Both the position numbers and the translations under genes were made by a program. Positions 1-6,913 of a stretch of DNA of 29,753 nt are shown here, piece after piece (within the stretch, counting starts at the first letter, position 1; each line of letters opens with the position of its first letter). Origin of the DNA: Myxococcales bacterium (GTDB lineage: Bacteria > Myxococcota_A > Bradymonadia > UBA4248); NCBI GenBank assembly GCA_004554395.1, contig SFMP01000115.1, positions 1 to 29,753 of the forward strand, read 5' to 3'. The notes under the pieces are model-generated. The model had not been told where the DNA came from and made no database searches. It saw only the letters and a list, made by a program, of their open reading frames with translations.

Positions 1-213
1 CATATCGGCAACAGACGGCGACGCAGGAACTTGCGGCATATCGGCAACAGACGGCGACGCAGGAACTTGCGGCATATCGGCAACAGACGGCGACGCAGGC
101 GGAACTTGCGGCATATCGGCAACAGACGGCGACGCAGGAACTTGCGGCATATCGGCAACAGACGGCGACGCAGGAACTTGCGGCATATCGGCAGGCGGTA
201 CTTGCGCCTGCGG
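1..213. repeat. 36-bp coding tandem repeat (five copies plus a partial)
   Basis: Units start at 1, 37, 73, 112 and 148. Four are 36 bp and nearly identical; the third is 39 bp because of an in-frame CGG insertion. A shortened degenerate unit covers 184-213. On the minus strand each unit encodes a 12-residue block (PQVPASPSVADM type). There are no spacers, so this is not a CRISPR array. The near identity suggests recent expansion, and copy number probably varies between strains. The array may extend past the left edge. Confidence 0.9.
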
Positions 214-1047
214 CATTTGCGGCACAGAAGGCGTCTTGGGCACTTCGGGGATAGGTGGTGCCGCCGGCATTTCGACGATAGCAGGAGATTTGGGGATTTC
301 GGGAACCGATGGCACTTTGGGCATTTCGGCAACCGATGGAGATTTGGGGATTTCGGGAACCGATGGCACTTTGGGCATTTCGGCAACCGATGGCGATGCA
401 GGCATTTCGGCGACCGATGGCGCAACCGCTTGGTGCATTTGTTCGACCGATTCCGAGGGCAATTCGCCTTCGTCGTCGAGGAGATCGAGCAATGGCGACG
501 TCGTCACCATCGTGGGCCCGTCGATATCGTCGTTTTCGCATTGAGCGAGTGAATTGGCAATTTCTTCGAACGACTGGGCTATCGTCTGCGTGCCCAAAAC
601 GCCGTTTTCGCCGAGCGAAGAGACTTCATCCCAGCTATCGATGCCATTCATCGCGGCGAGTAGTACATCGGCACTGCCCACTTCGGTCGGGGCATCGTCT
701 GCTTGGCTAAAGCCCTCGTAATCGGGCTTTACTGTTTCGGCATCGACCGTTTTTTCTTCGCGTTTTGTCTCGGGTTTGTGCTCGACTTTTGGATCGGCGG
801 CAATGGGCTTCGTCGTGGCACCGAGTTTTGTCGGGACTTTCGACAACGTCGACGAACGCCCTGCAGGCGCGCCCGATTTGGGTATAGTCAGCGATGCATA
901 CGATGGCAACGGGCGTGCCGGCTTCGACGACTGCGGCGGAGGCGCTATAGTATTGCCCTTTAACGCATTAATCTTAGGGAGATTTGGCAGAGAACCCCCA
1001 CCTAAACTCGGCAAACTCTGACCAGATTTTAAACGATACTCACCCAT
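1..1047 (-). CDS. Proline-rich repeat protein, C-terminus cut off by window edge
   Basis: Reading the minus strand from ATG at 1047 gives 349 codons without a stop up to base 1, so the gene continues outside the window. An in-frame TGA directly precedes the ATG, and an AAGGGA ribosome site lies about 8-10 nt upstream, which fixes the start. The protein begins MGEYRLKSGQSLPSLGGGSL, followed by a Ser/Pro/Lys-rich stretch, an acidic section near residues 110-200 (including SSLGENGVLG and DLLDDEGELP), then from about residue 215 a run of 9- to 12-residue Pro repeats (PSVAEMPKV, PSVPEIPKS, PQVPASPSVADM). There is no signal peptide or membrane segment, so it is probably cytoplasmic. The repeats suggest an extended scaffold or linker; any catalytic domain would lie in the missing C-terminus. 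I do not recognise the family. Confidence 0.8.
   Translation of the reverse strand, partial: MGEYRLKSGQSLPSLGGGSLPNLPKINALKGNTIAPPPQSSKPARPLPSYASLTIPKSGAPAGRSSTLSKVPTKLGATTKPIAADPKVEHKPETKREEKTVDAETVKPDYEGFSQADDAPTEVGSADVLLAAMNGIDSWDEVSSLGENGVLGTQTIAQSFEEIANSLAQCENDDIDGPTMVTTSPLLDLLDDEGELPSESVEQMHQAVAPSVAEMPASPSVAEMPKVPSVPEIPKSPSVAEMPKVPSVPEIPKSPAIVEMPAAPPIPEVPKTPSVPQMPQAQVPPADMPQVPASPSVADMPQVPASPSVADMPQVPPASPSVADMPQVPASPSVADMPQVPASPSVADM
287..394. repeat. 54-bp coding tandem duplication
   Basis: Bases 287-340 and 341-394 are two 54-bp copies that differ only at the last base. On the minus strand each encodes 18 residues, made of two related 9-residue halves (PSVAEMPKV and PSVPEIPKS). This is a second repeat type inside the same proline-rich protein. 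Confidence 0.85.
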
Positions 1048-1189
1048 TCAATTATCCCTTTGAGAGAATACAAACGTAAGTCAAGCACACTCCTATTTAA
1101 CACAAAAGTGTCGTGACGATCGTCGCATTTTGCCACAATCCACACATGCGTTCAAGAAATTGACGACATATTAAAGAAAATGGAGAGGG

Positions 1190-1340
1190 AGAACGGACCT
1201 CTCCCCCTGGCCCCCTCTCCATGAATGGCGAGGATGGAAAAACGCCCGCGCAGCGGGCGTTTGATGCGATGTGGGGAACGAACGCGCCCTGAAGGGGCGC
1301 CTGAACACAGCCCGGGGTCAGCGTAGCGCAACCCCGGGAA
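1190..1340. repeat. Cluster of GC-rich palindromes (REP-like)
   Basis: This gene-free stretch holds several inverted repeats unrelated to one another in sequence. A 10-bp perfect stem (AAACGCCCGC at 1240-1249, GCGGGCGTTT at 1253-1262) has a 3-nt loop and a short T run. GCGCCC (1284-1289) pairs with GGGCGC (1295-1300). CCCGGGGT (1311-1318) pairs with ACCCCGGG (1331-1338). Runs of CCCTCTCC and GGAGAGGG lie around 1180-1220. Translations of this region are low-complexity and not gene-like. The first hairpin could act as a weak terminator; otherwise these resemble dispersed palindromic repeats. Confidence 0.6.
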
Positions 1341-1488
1341 GGCGGCGTATTGCCCAACGGGCAATAGCCGCCAAGAGCCCGTATTGAGCCCAACGGGCGA
1401 AATAGGGCGATAAAAAGCCCGTATTGAGCCCAACGGGCGAAATAGGGCGATAAAAAGCCCGTATTGAGCCCAACGGGCGAAATAGGGC
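1341..1488 (+). repeat. Bulged-G hairpin repeat cluster 1 (four elements)
   Basis: The first element (1341-1372) has outer arms GGCGGC/GCCGCC, a single bulged G at 1347, inner arms TATTGCCC/GGGCAATA and loop AAC. Three further copies sit in an exact 40-bp period (1377-1408, 1417-1448, 1457-1488). These have outer arms GCCC/GGGC, the bulged G, TATT/AATA, opposed GA dinucleotides, inner arms GCCC/GGGC and loop AAC. The same architecture recurs at 13024-13219, 19393-19535 and 29687-29753. No coding signal supports the open frames that cross this region. Together with the neighbouring palindromes and a terminator, this fills the gap between 1047 and 1571. Confidence 0.85.
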
Positions 1489-1531
1489 GAAAAAAATAAA
1501 AAAAAGCCCTCCACGTCCGTGTAGAGAGCTT
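1489..1531 (-). terminator. Rho-independent terminator of the TPR gene
   Basis: On the minus strand, 10-nt arms (1521-1530 and 1505-1514) pair along their full length including a few G-U pairs, with a 6-nt loop (1515-1520). A nearly continuous T run follows (complement of A-rich 1489-1504). It lies about 40 nt after the stop of the periplasmic TPR gene and separates that gene from hairpin cluster 1. Confidence 0.8.
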
Positions 1532-1570
1532 TTGATAGGAAGTTGTTGCTGTGGGGATGTCGTGGGCGAA

Positions 1571-3292
1571 TTAACGACCGCAGCGCGAATAGATGTAGTA
1601 CCAGTAGTAGCCGAGTTCGTCTTTCCAGTACTCGCCGTCGAACGTCCAGTAGAGGTGTTCGTCGTCAGCTTTCATGACCGAGTCGATTTGGCGCTCGAAT
1701 TCGACGAGTGCGTTGGGGTCTTGCTCGATGAGTTCTGCGCGTGCGGCGTATTTTTCGGTCGTTTCGATTTCGATGTCGAGTGCGCGGTTGGAGAGGTCGC
1801 GGAGCTCTTCTTGGAGGCGTTCGAGGCGTTGTTTGCCTTTTTTGCCGGCTTCGACGATCGAGAGCATGCGGGCTGCGTCGAGCTCTTGTAGCATGTTTTG
1901 GCCGAGTGCGGTGCCACCGAATTTCGACGTATTGATGCGTTGTTTTTCGTCGTCGAGCATGTCGATGTAGGCTAGGCCGCGCATGAGTTCGCGGTCTTGG
2001 ACGGAGGCTTCGAGGACGAGTTGGAGCGTCGGGTCGTAGGAGTCTTTGTCTGCTTTTCGGACCATGCTGAGGAAATCGTAGACTTCTTCGGGCTGGAAGA
2101 GGCGCGACACGAGCGTATCGACTTGTTTTTTGAGCGGTTCGTAGGTCGCTTTGTAGTCGGAGAGGATGTCGACGACGCGGTCGTAGTGGCAGTTAGTATA
2201 GTAAATCGTCGCCTGGAGCAACATGGCTTCGGGGTAGTATTTATCGTTGAAGAAGGGGCTGTTGAGCGTGAGCAAGAGCCCGAGAGCCTTTCCGAAGTTG
2301 TCGACGCGATAGTAGACCCAGCTGGCTTCGAAGAGCGATTCGAGCCACATGGAGCTGTTGCGCGAGAAGGCGTTGTAATATTTGATGGCAGTGGTCCAGC
2401 TGTTGGCGGCTTTTTCGCGTTCGCCCATTTTCCAGAGCGTCGAGCCGACTTGGTAGAAGACGCGGCCGAGAGCGGCGAGTGTGAATTCGCGCAGGCGCGT
2501 TTCTTCGTTGGTGAGTTTGCCGTTGGCGGCTTTGGCATCGAGCCAGCGGAGCACTTCTTTGAACGAATCGAGGGCGGGTTGACCTTTGTTTTGGCGGACA
2601 TAGGTGACGCCTTCGAGGTAGCGCGAACGCCCGTATTTGTCGCTATCGGACGAGACGTGACCGACGAAGAAGACGACGTCGTCGAGCTTCGATTCGCGGT
2701 AGGCGGCCATGGCCAAGATGTAGCCGAGTTCCGACATGAGGGTTTCGGGGATTTCGGCGGGGAATTTATTGAGGTAGTTGTCGTAGATGCGCGAATAACG
2801 ACGCGGCTCGCCCGGTAACTCGCGACCGATGAGGACGAGATAGGGCAAAACTAAGTCGAATTCTTTCGTCGTGGGGCCTTGCGTTACGACCATGTCGAAA
2901 TGGTTGAGTGCCGATTGATAATAGCCCATTTCGAAGAGGGCGCGACCGAGTTCGTAGTGGAGTTGCCCGGCGAGTGCGAATGAAGCGTCGTCGCCGGCGG
3001 CGATCGTATCGGTCAAGATTTGTGCGCCTTCGACGTATTGTTTGTTGTCGATGAGCGATTTGGCTTCGGTATAACGCGCATACGCAGTCGAGGACGTATC
3101 GATCGGAGCAATTTCGGTCGTACTTCCGCCGAAATCCATGCCAGAATCGCTGCCAAAATCCATCCCTTCAGACCCAGAATCGTCATCGGCACCAAAATCG
3201 AAGCCTTGTGCAGACGCGACGACGGGGGCAAACGATAGGGCGCCTGTTAAAAGCGCTGCCAACAACCCCTGTTTTACTCTTTTCAGATGCAT
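1571..3292 (-). CDS. Periplasmic tetratricopeptide-repeat protein
   Basis: 573 residues. The ATG at 3292 has a GAGGAG ribosome site 8 nt upstream. Residues 1-28 form a Sec signal peptide ending VASA, so the mature protein is periplasmic or outer-membrane associated. A Gly/Asp/Ser-rich linker with repeated MDFG follows (about 30-57). Helical TPR-like pairs start near residue 65 (YTEAKSLIDNKQYVEGAQIL) and run to about 430, for example YQSALNHFDMV and REKAANSWTTAIKYYNAF. A charged coiled coil occupies roughly 480-530. The C-terminus ends in an aromatic block (YWTFDGEYWKDELGYYWYY) and RCGR. Long periplasmic TPR proteins with such an end occur in myxobacteria, where TPR proteins such as GltE/AglT serve gliding-motility complexes; that link is only a suggestion. 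It is transcribed alone, with its own terminator. Confidence 0.8.
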   Translation of the reverse strand: MHLKRVKQGLLAALLTGALSFAPVVASAQGFDFGADDDSGSEGMDFGSDSGMDFGGSTTEIAPIDTSSTAYARYTEAKSLIDNKQYVEGAQILTDTIAAGDDASFALAGQLHYELGRALFEMGYYQSALNHFDMVVTQGPTTKEFDLVLPYLVLIGRELPGEPRRYSRIYDNYLNKFPAEIPETLMSELGYILAMAAYRESKLDDVVFFVGHVSSDSDKYGRSRYLEGVTYVRQNKGQPALDSFKEVLRWLDAKAANGKLTNEETRLREFTLAALGRVFYQVGSTLWKMGEREKAANSWTTAIKYYNAFSRNSSMWLESLFEASWVYYRVDNFGKALGLLLTLNSPFFNDKYYPEAMLLQATIYYTNCHYDRVVDILSDYKATYEPLKKQVDTLVSRLFQPEEVYDFLSMVRKADKDSYDPTLQLVLEASVQDRELMRGLAYIDMLDDEKQRINTSKFGGTALGQNMLQELDAARMLSIVEAGKKGKQRLERLQEELRDLSNRALDIEIETTEKYAARAELIEQDPNALVEFERQIDSVMKADDEHLYWTFDGEYWKDELGYYWYYIYSRCGR

Positions 3293-3383
3293 ATTTGTGT
3301 CTCCTCACATCTCAGCGACTTGCTGAAGACGCCCGTGCTTATTCCACCGAAACAAAGTCGGCCGTAGTTTCTACGCCTTGCCG

Positions 3384-3413
3384 CTTTTAACATCGATTTG
3401 GCGATCTTGTCAA
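3384..3413 (-). promoter_or_regulatory. Possible sigma-70 promoter for the TPR gene
   Basis: On the minus strand a perfect TTGACA (3413-3408) is followed after 18 bp by TAAAAG (3389-3384). Transcription would start about 80-85 nt before the ATG at 3292. The -35 match is exact and the -10 is weak, so this is a candidate from sequence pattern only. Confidence 0.35.
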
Positions 3414-3420
3414 CGTCTAT

Positions 3421-3605
3421 TGGATGATGTTCGTTTCCCCTCTTCCAAATCCCCCCGTTGGGGTGTGGGACTGTTGGAATGGTTGGGGCGGCCCAGTTCC
3501 CCCCGGCGATGGGGCGGGGCTACTCGCCGCAAACCCCTATATTCCACCCATGATGTTTCAACGGAGAAAGTAAATGCGATAGCCTTGGATGATGTTCGTT
3601 TCCCC
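3421..3605. repeat. 20-bp direct repeats bracketing a 145-bp G/C-tract segment
   Basis: An identical 20-bp sequence (TGGATGATGTTCGTTTCCCC) occurs at 3421-3440 and 3586-3605. The segment between is rich in C- and G-tracts (CCCCCC near 3452, TTCCCCCCGG near 3503, GGGGCGGGG near 3516) that can pair locally. No credible gene lies in 3293-3638. The layout could be a remnant of a small repeat element or a duplication; nothing identifies a mobile element. Confidence 0.6.
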
Positions 3606-3638
3606 GTTGCATGGCGTTCGCCTCTCGGCGCGTCGTAT

Positions 3639-4448
3639 TTATTCTACAGCTTTGCAGGTCAATTTGTCGATGACTTCTGCGGCTAGCCGTAGTCCAAACG
3701 ACGCAGTCACCGTCATGAGACTGCCCAATTGCGGGCGTTTGACAACCGCCTCGGGATTGAAAACGCCGGCGCGATGCGTCGAAGAATCGACGGTTTCGAT
3801 CGAATAGACGCAAGAAATGCCCTTTGAAATGCCGATTTTTTTGAGCCGTTTTCGGACTTCTCGAGCTAGAGGGCAGACCTCGGTTTTCGATATATCGCCA
3901 AATCGGATCGCCTCGGGATGCGTTTTTCGAGCCGCCCCCATGCTACTATAAACCGCCAAACCCGCTTCGTAGGCGGCTTGTAGCAATGCGACTTTTGCGT
4001 CGAGCGTATCGATCGCATCGACGACGAGCGTGGGCGCACTGCCATCGGCAAACGGGCGCAAAACGAGATCCATCGTCGCCGCTCCGACAAATGAAACGAT
4101 CGCCTCGGCATCGATTTGCGGCGATAACGCCTTAAAATGCGCCAATCCGACTTCGACTTTTGGTTTTCCAATCGTCGAACACTCGCAGCCCAACTGCCGA
4201 TTCGTATTCGTCACGTCGTAGACATCGGCATCGATGATTCGGATATGCCCTAGCCCACTTCGCACGAGCGCCTCGGCGGCCGCACTCCCCACGGCCCCGT
4301 AGCCGACGACGACGACATGTGCACCCCAAAGGCGCTCGAGACCTTCCGAGCCCAAGACGATTCGAGAACGCAAGAATCGTTCATCGGTCCACGGCGCAAC
4401 CGTTGTATTTTCTTCGATTTCATTTTGCATGTTTGTATTTTGCACCAT
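3639..4448 (-). CDS. tcdA: TcdA-like ThiF-family enzyme (tRNA threonylcarbamoyladenosine dehydratase)
   Basis: 269 residues, the usual size for TcdA (CsdL/YgdL). The family uses ATP to adenylate and dehydrate t6A37 of ANN-decoding tRNAs into a cyclic form, in the cytoplasm. Visible motifs are the nucleotide-binding GYGAVGS (49-55), the IIDAD strand end (71-75), the adenylation motif NTNRQ (81-85), VVDAIDTLDAK (142-152) and SSMGAARK (168-175). The section PLAREVRKRLKKIGISKG (193-210) and following CVYS match the TcdA arrangement better than ThiF, MoeB or ubiquitin-activating enzymes. Neither the ATG at 4448 nor the next one at 4430 has a clear ribosome site, so the first six residues are uncertain. 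It stands alone, flanked by repeat-containing gaps. Confidence 0.87.
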   Translation of the reverse strand: MVQNTNMQNEIEENTTVAPWTDERFLRSRIVLGSEGLERLWGAHVVVVGYGAVGSAAAEALVRSGLGHIRIIDADVYDVTNTNRQLGCECSTIGKPKVEVGLAHFKALSPQIDAEAIVSFVGAATMDLVLRPFADGSAPTLVVDAIDTLDAKVALLQAAYEAGLAVYSSMGAARKTHPEAIRFGDISKTEVCPLAREVRKRLKKIGISKGISCVYSIETVDSSTHRAGVFNPEAVVKRPQLGSLMTVTASFGLRLAAEVIDKLTCKAVE

Positions 4449-4550
4449 TTATAGATAATTTTAGCTCATTTTATGCCCAATTGCGATTGTATATCGATAA
4501 AATTGCGGCACCTTATTCTATAAGACGGGGCAAAAATCAAAAGAAAAACG

Positions 4551-4805
4551 AGAATCGCTTGGATTGAACGCCATTCGACTCAATCGGCGAAATATGTCAA
4601 GAACCGGCTAAATTCGGCTAAATTCGGCTAAATTCGGCTTATGACAATGCAATATACTCGTCTATGCGCATCAAGCCGCAACGCCATCATCTATGGGATT
4701 GGGCAATCATCCGAAAAAAAAGAATCGCTTGGATCGCACGCCATCCGGCTAAATACGGCTAAAATCGACTCAATTCAACAAAATCGGCTATCATCGGCTA
4801 AATGC
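4551..4805. repeat. AT-rich repeat region with 10-bp CGGCTAAATT units
   Basis: This is the gap between tcdA and the OmpA-type gene (4449-4890). Four 10-bp units ending CGGCTA or CGGCTT lie in tandem at 4601-4640. Looser CGGCTAAA copies follow at about 4746-4803. A longer imperfect duplication starts with AGAATCGCTTGGAT at both 4551 and 4721 (170 bp apart) and continues through an ACGCCAT block. The 10-bp period matches one helical turn. The open frame across 4641-4883 is not gene-like and overlaps a terminator. Function unknown. Confidence 0.6.
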
Positions 4806-4820
4806 GAATGGTCAATCGTC

Positions 4821-4856
4821 AAAATCAAAAAAGCCGTGCCAACGGTGGCACGGCTT
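4821..4856 (-). terminator. Rho-independent terminator of the OmpA operon
   Basis: Perfect 11-bp arms AAGCCGTGCCA (4831-4841) and TGGCACGGCTT (4846-4856) enclose the loop ACGG. On the minus strand the stem is followed by TTTTTT, then GATTTTGA. It lies 35 nt beyond the stop codon of the OmpA-type lipoprotein gene. Confidence 0.92.
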
Positions 4857-4890
4857 AATTTCGAATCGCTAAGATCGAGCTAAAATCGAC

Positions 4891-5973
4891 TTATTGCAAA
4901 GTGATGCTAATTTCGACGCGATCGTTTTTGGCGCGATTTGCCTTTTGTTTTTCGTCGTATCGCAAGTTTTCTTTGCCCTTGCCCGTCGTCATCATGCGTT
5001 TGTAGTCGATGCCTTGGCTAATGAGGTAGTCGCGCGTAGCGTCGCAACGTCGCTGGCTGACTTCGAAGTCGTTTTTCGTCGAACGTTGCGTATATCCTTC
5101 GATGGCGATGGCGGCATCGGGATACTTTTTAGCGAGTTCTGCGACGCGTCGAAGCGCATCGAGCTTGACGGGGAGGATGTCGGATTTGCCCTTTTCGAAG
5201 GCCGACGCCAAGATGATGACGACGCTCTTCATATCGGTGACGACGTAATCGGGACCGACGATCGACTGCGCTTCGCTGAAGAGGGCTTTTTGACGTTCTG
5301 CCGACTGAGCGGAGGCTTGTTTTTGGTCGTAGGCGGGTTTAGCAGCGTCGTATGCTTGGATAAAGAGCATGCGAGCTTCTTCGGCGGCGGCGCCGGCTTG
5401 GTCGCGTTGCCCACGGGCACTCAATTCGCCAGCCGTTTTGAGCTTTGCTTCGGCGGCATCGAAAGCGGCTTTCTGCGTGAGCGGAGCTTCGACACCGACG
5501 GCTTTTTCGCGTTCGGTCATCGCCATTTGGATGCGATTTTCGACGTTTGCCAAGTCGCTATTGGCGATGTTTGCCTTCATGAGATCGATGCTCTTTTCGA
5601 GCCCGGTCTGTTTGGCTTTGAGCGTATCCATTTTGAGGGTGAGATCTTGGATTTCGGCTTCGGCTTTTTGTTGACGGCTTTGCGCATCGCGCATTTTGGC
5701 TTGGGCTTGTGCCGTGGCGTATTGGCGTTGCCCGAGCGCGGCATAAGTGCGAGCTTGGGCTTGTTCGCCATCTTGCCATGCGTCGATAGCTTTTTCGGTC
5801 AAATCGGTGCATGCCTTATAGGCTTCGGGCGCAGCGACGTTGATCGCAGCCGATTCGTCGCTATTGCGCAATTGCTCGAGTTGTACGAGCTCGGCGGGTT
5901 TTTCTTGAGGACCGCATCCCATCGCAGTCGCCGCCACAAAGCTCAAAAACATCATTGTCATTATGCGTTTCAT
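4891..5973 (-). CDS. OmpA-type peptidoglycan-binding lipoprotein
   Basis: I place the start at ATG 5973 (MKRIMTMMFLSF, 360 residues). A GGGAG site lies 8 nt upstream, inside a 5-codon longer reading that would begin with TTG at 5988. The lipobox ends ATAMGC with the lipidated Cys at residue 20. Residues about 45-240 are Ala/Gln/Lys-rich helices and coiled coil. The C-terminal 110 residues are an OmpA domain ending NRAKNDRVEISI. By alignment with known OmpA domains, Asp340 (in RYDEKQ) and Arg352 (in NDRVEI) take the diaminopimelate-binding positions. The usual GHTD-like motif is GYTQ. The protein likely tethers the outer membrane to peptidoglycan. It follows the coiled-coil gene by 43 nt in one operon with a shared terminator. 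Confidence 0.9.
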   Translation of the reverse strand: MKRIMTMMFLSFVAATAMGCGPQEKPAELVQLEQLRNSDESAAINVAAPEAYKACTDLTEKAIDAWQDGEQAQARTYAALGQRQYATAQAQAKMRDAQSRQQKAEAEIQDLTLKMDTLKAKQTGLEKSIDLMKANIANSDLANVENRIQMAMTEREKAVGVEAPLTQKAAFDAAEAKLKTAGELSARGQRDQAGAAAEEARMLFIQAYDAAKPAYDQKQASAQSAERQKALFSEAQSIVGPDYVVTDMKSVVIILASAFEKGKSDILPVKLDALRRVAELAKKYPDAAIAIEGYTQRSTKNDFEVSQRRCDATRDYLISQGIDYKRMMTTGKGKENLRYDEKQKANRAKNDRVEISITLQ

Positions 5974-6016
5974 GGATATGTCTCCCAAATGTCGTTCATT
6001 CGCTAGCTGCGATGGG

Positions 6017-6466
6017 TTACTTTTTCATCGATTCGAGTTTTTTCGTCAAAACGTCTTCTTCGGCTTCGAGCTGCTGAATGAGCGCATCGAGCTTGCCATA
6101 TTCGGCTTTGAGCGCTTTGAGCTTCGTCTCGGCTTCCATCGCTTTCCCCATCGCCTTATCGCGCGCCACGCTCGCTTCGACGAAGTCGAGCGTCACGCTT
6201 ATCTTCATCGACAAGCCCTTGACTTTGTTGAGTTCGTCTTTGCCGATGAGGATGAGCGATTCATCGATCCAGCTCTTGATTTGCGACATATCGCCATTGT
6301 AACGCGTCGTCGATTCGGAACTGAGTTGATCGACTCGGATTTGATACTGCTTAATCGTATCGCGATAAGACGATGCACTCTGCGCGACAGCCGCCGTCGC
6401 GGGCACCGCCACACAGATGAGCAGCCCCATAACCAATGACTTGGCAACAGCTTTAAAACTCTTCAT
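6017..6466 (-). CDS. Small secreted coiled-coil protein
   Basis: The start at ATG 6466 (MKSFKAVAKSLVMGLL) has a GGGAG site 6 nt upstream; a longer frame to 6493 has none. That gives 149 residues. A signal peptide of about 28 residues ends near AVAQSA, and no lipobox Cys is present, so the product is probably soluble in the periplasm. The mature part is almost entirely charged helix. The last 50 residues (KAMGKAMEAETKLKAL, then EYGKLDALIQQLEAEEDVL) have heptad character typical of coiled coil. The family is not recognised. It lies directly before the OmpA-type lipoprotein, whose own middle region is coiled coil, so the two may interact. Confidence 0.8.
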   Translation of the reverse strand: MKSFKAVAKSLVMGLLICVAVPATAAVAQSASSYRDTIKQYQIRVDQLSSESTTRYNGDMSQIKSWIDESLILIGKDELNKVKGLSMKISVTLDFVEASVARDKAMGKAMEAETKLKALKAEYGKLDALIQQLEAEEDVLTKKLESMKK

Positions 6467-6913
6467 GTCTACTCCCTTGGTAATTTCGAACAAACGCTTT
6501 CTCTTATTTCGATAAACGCTTCACTTCGATTAAACGCTCTTAAACTTAAAGCTCTAAAACGCTCTACACGATACCGCCCAAAATGCGCGATATTGCCTCG
6601 GATCGGCGCGTCAAAGCGCGACGCCATACCTCGGCAAACCGATGCGCAAACGACGCCATCGAACGACTATCGACGCCTCGAGCGATGATCATGGTGCTGT
6701 ATTATATGCTTTTTTTCGACACAGTGCAAGAAACCATCGCGCACGCTCGACGCAAACCAAATTTTCTGCACATAGTCTTGACAATTTTGCATTAAATAAG
6801 CGACACTAAATAAGATAGAGCATGCTTTATGATCTTTAAATACGCAGCCCTATGCCGTATGATATGGATGTCATACGCCTCGTTGTTCATTTTCTGACTG
6901 GAGTGAGTGTTCC
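6467..6913. other. Divergent intergenic region with four AAACGCT boxes
   Basis: This 447-bp gap separates the OmpA operon (minus) from the sigma-4-like gene (plus). AAACGCT occurs four times, at 6492, 6514, 6532 and 6557, just upstream of the minus-strand operon and at spacings of 22, 18 and 25 bp. Such a cluster could be operator DNA. Toward the plus-strand gene there is an exact TTGACA at 6778-6783 without a well-spaced -10, plus TATGAT at 6828 and 6858. The open frame at 6583-6795 lacks a ribosome site and gene-like composition. No RNA gene seen. Confidence 0.4.

Noticed and set aside
1..183. Possible CRISPR array (five 36-bp repeats)
   Set aside because: The units follow one another without spacers, keep an open minus-strand frame and encode a 12-residue proline repeat.
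31..710. Arg/His-rich and Gly/Thr-rich plus-strand reading frames
   Set aside because: They are shadows of the proline-rich minus-strand gene, with repetitive composition and no ribosome sites.
1097..1514. Minus-strand reading frames of 98 and 120 residues
   Set aside because: They consist of hairpin repeats and a terminator read as protein, and lack start signals.
4551..4805. Replication origin with iterons
   Set aside because: The 10-bp units are AT-rich and in tandem, but no DnaA boxes, rep gene or partition genes are nearby.
4641..4883. 80-residue plus-strand frame before the OmpA gene
   Set aside because: It crosses the repeat region and the perfect terminator hairpin; no ribosome site.
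6583..6795. 70-residue plus-strand frame
   Set aside because: No ribosome site, mixed composition, and it overlaps the likely regulatory region before the sigma-4-like gene.
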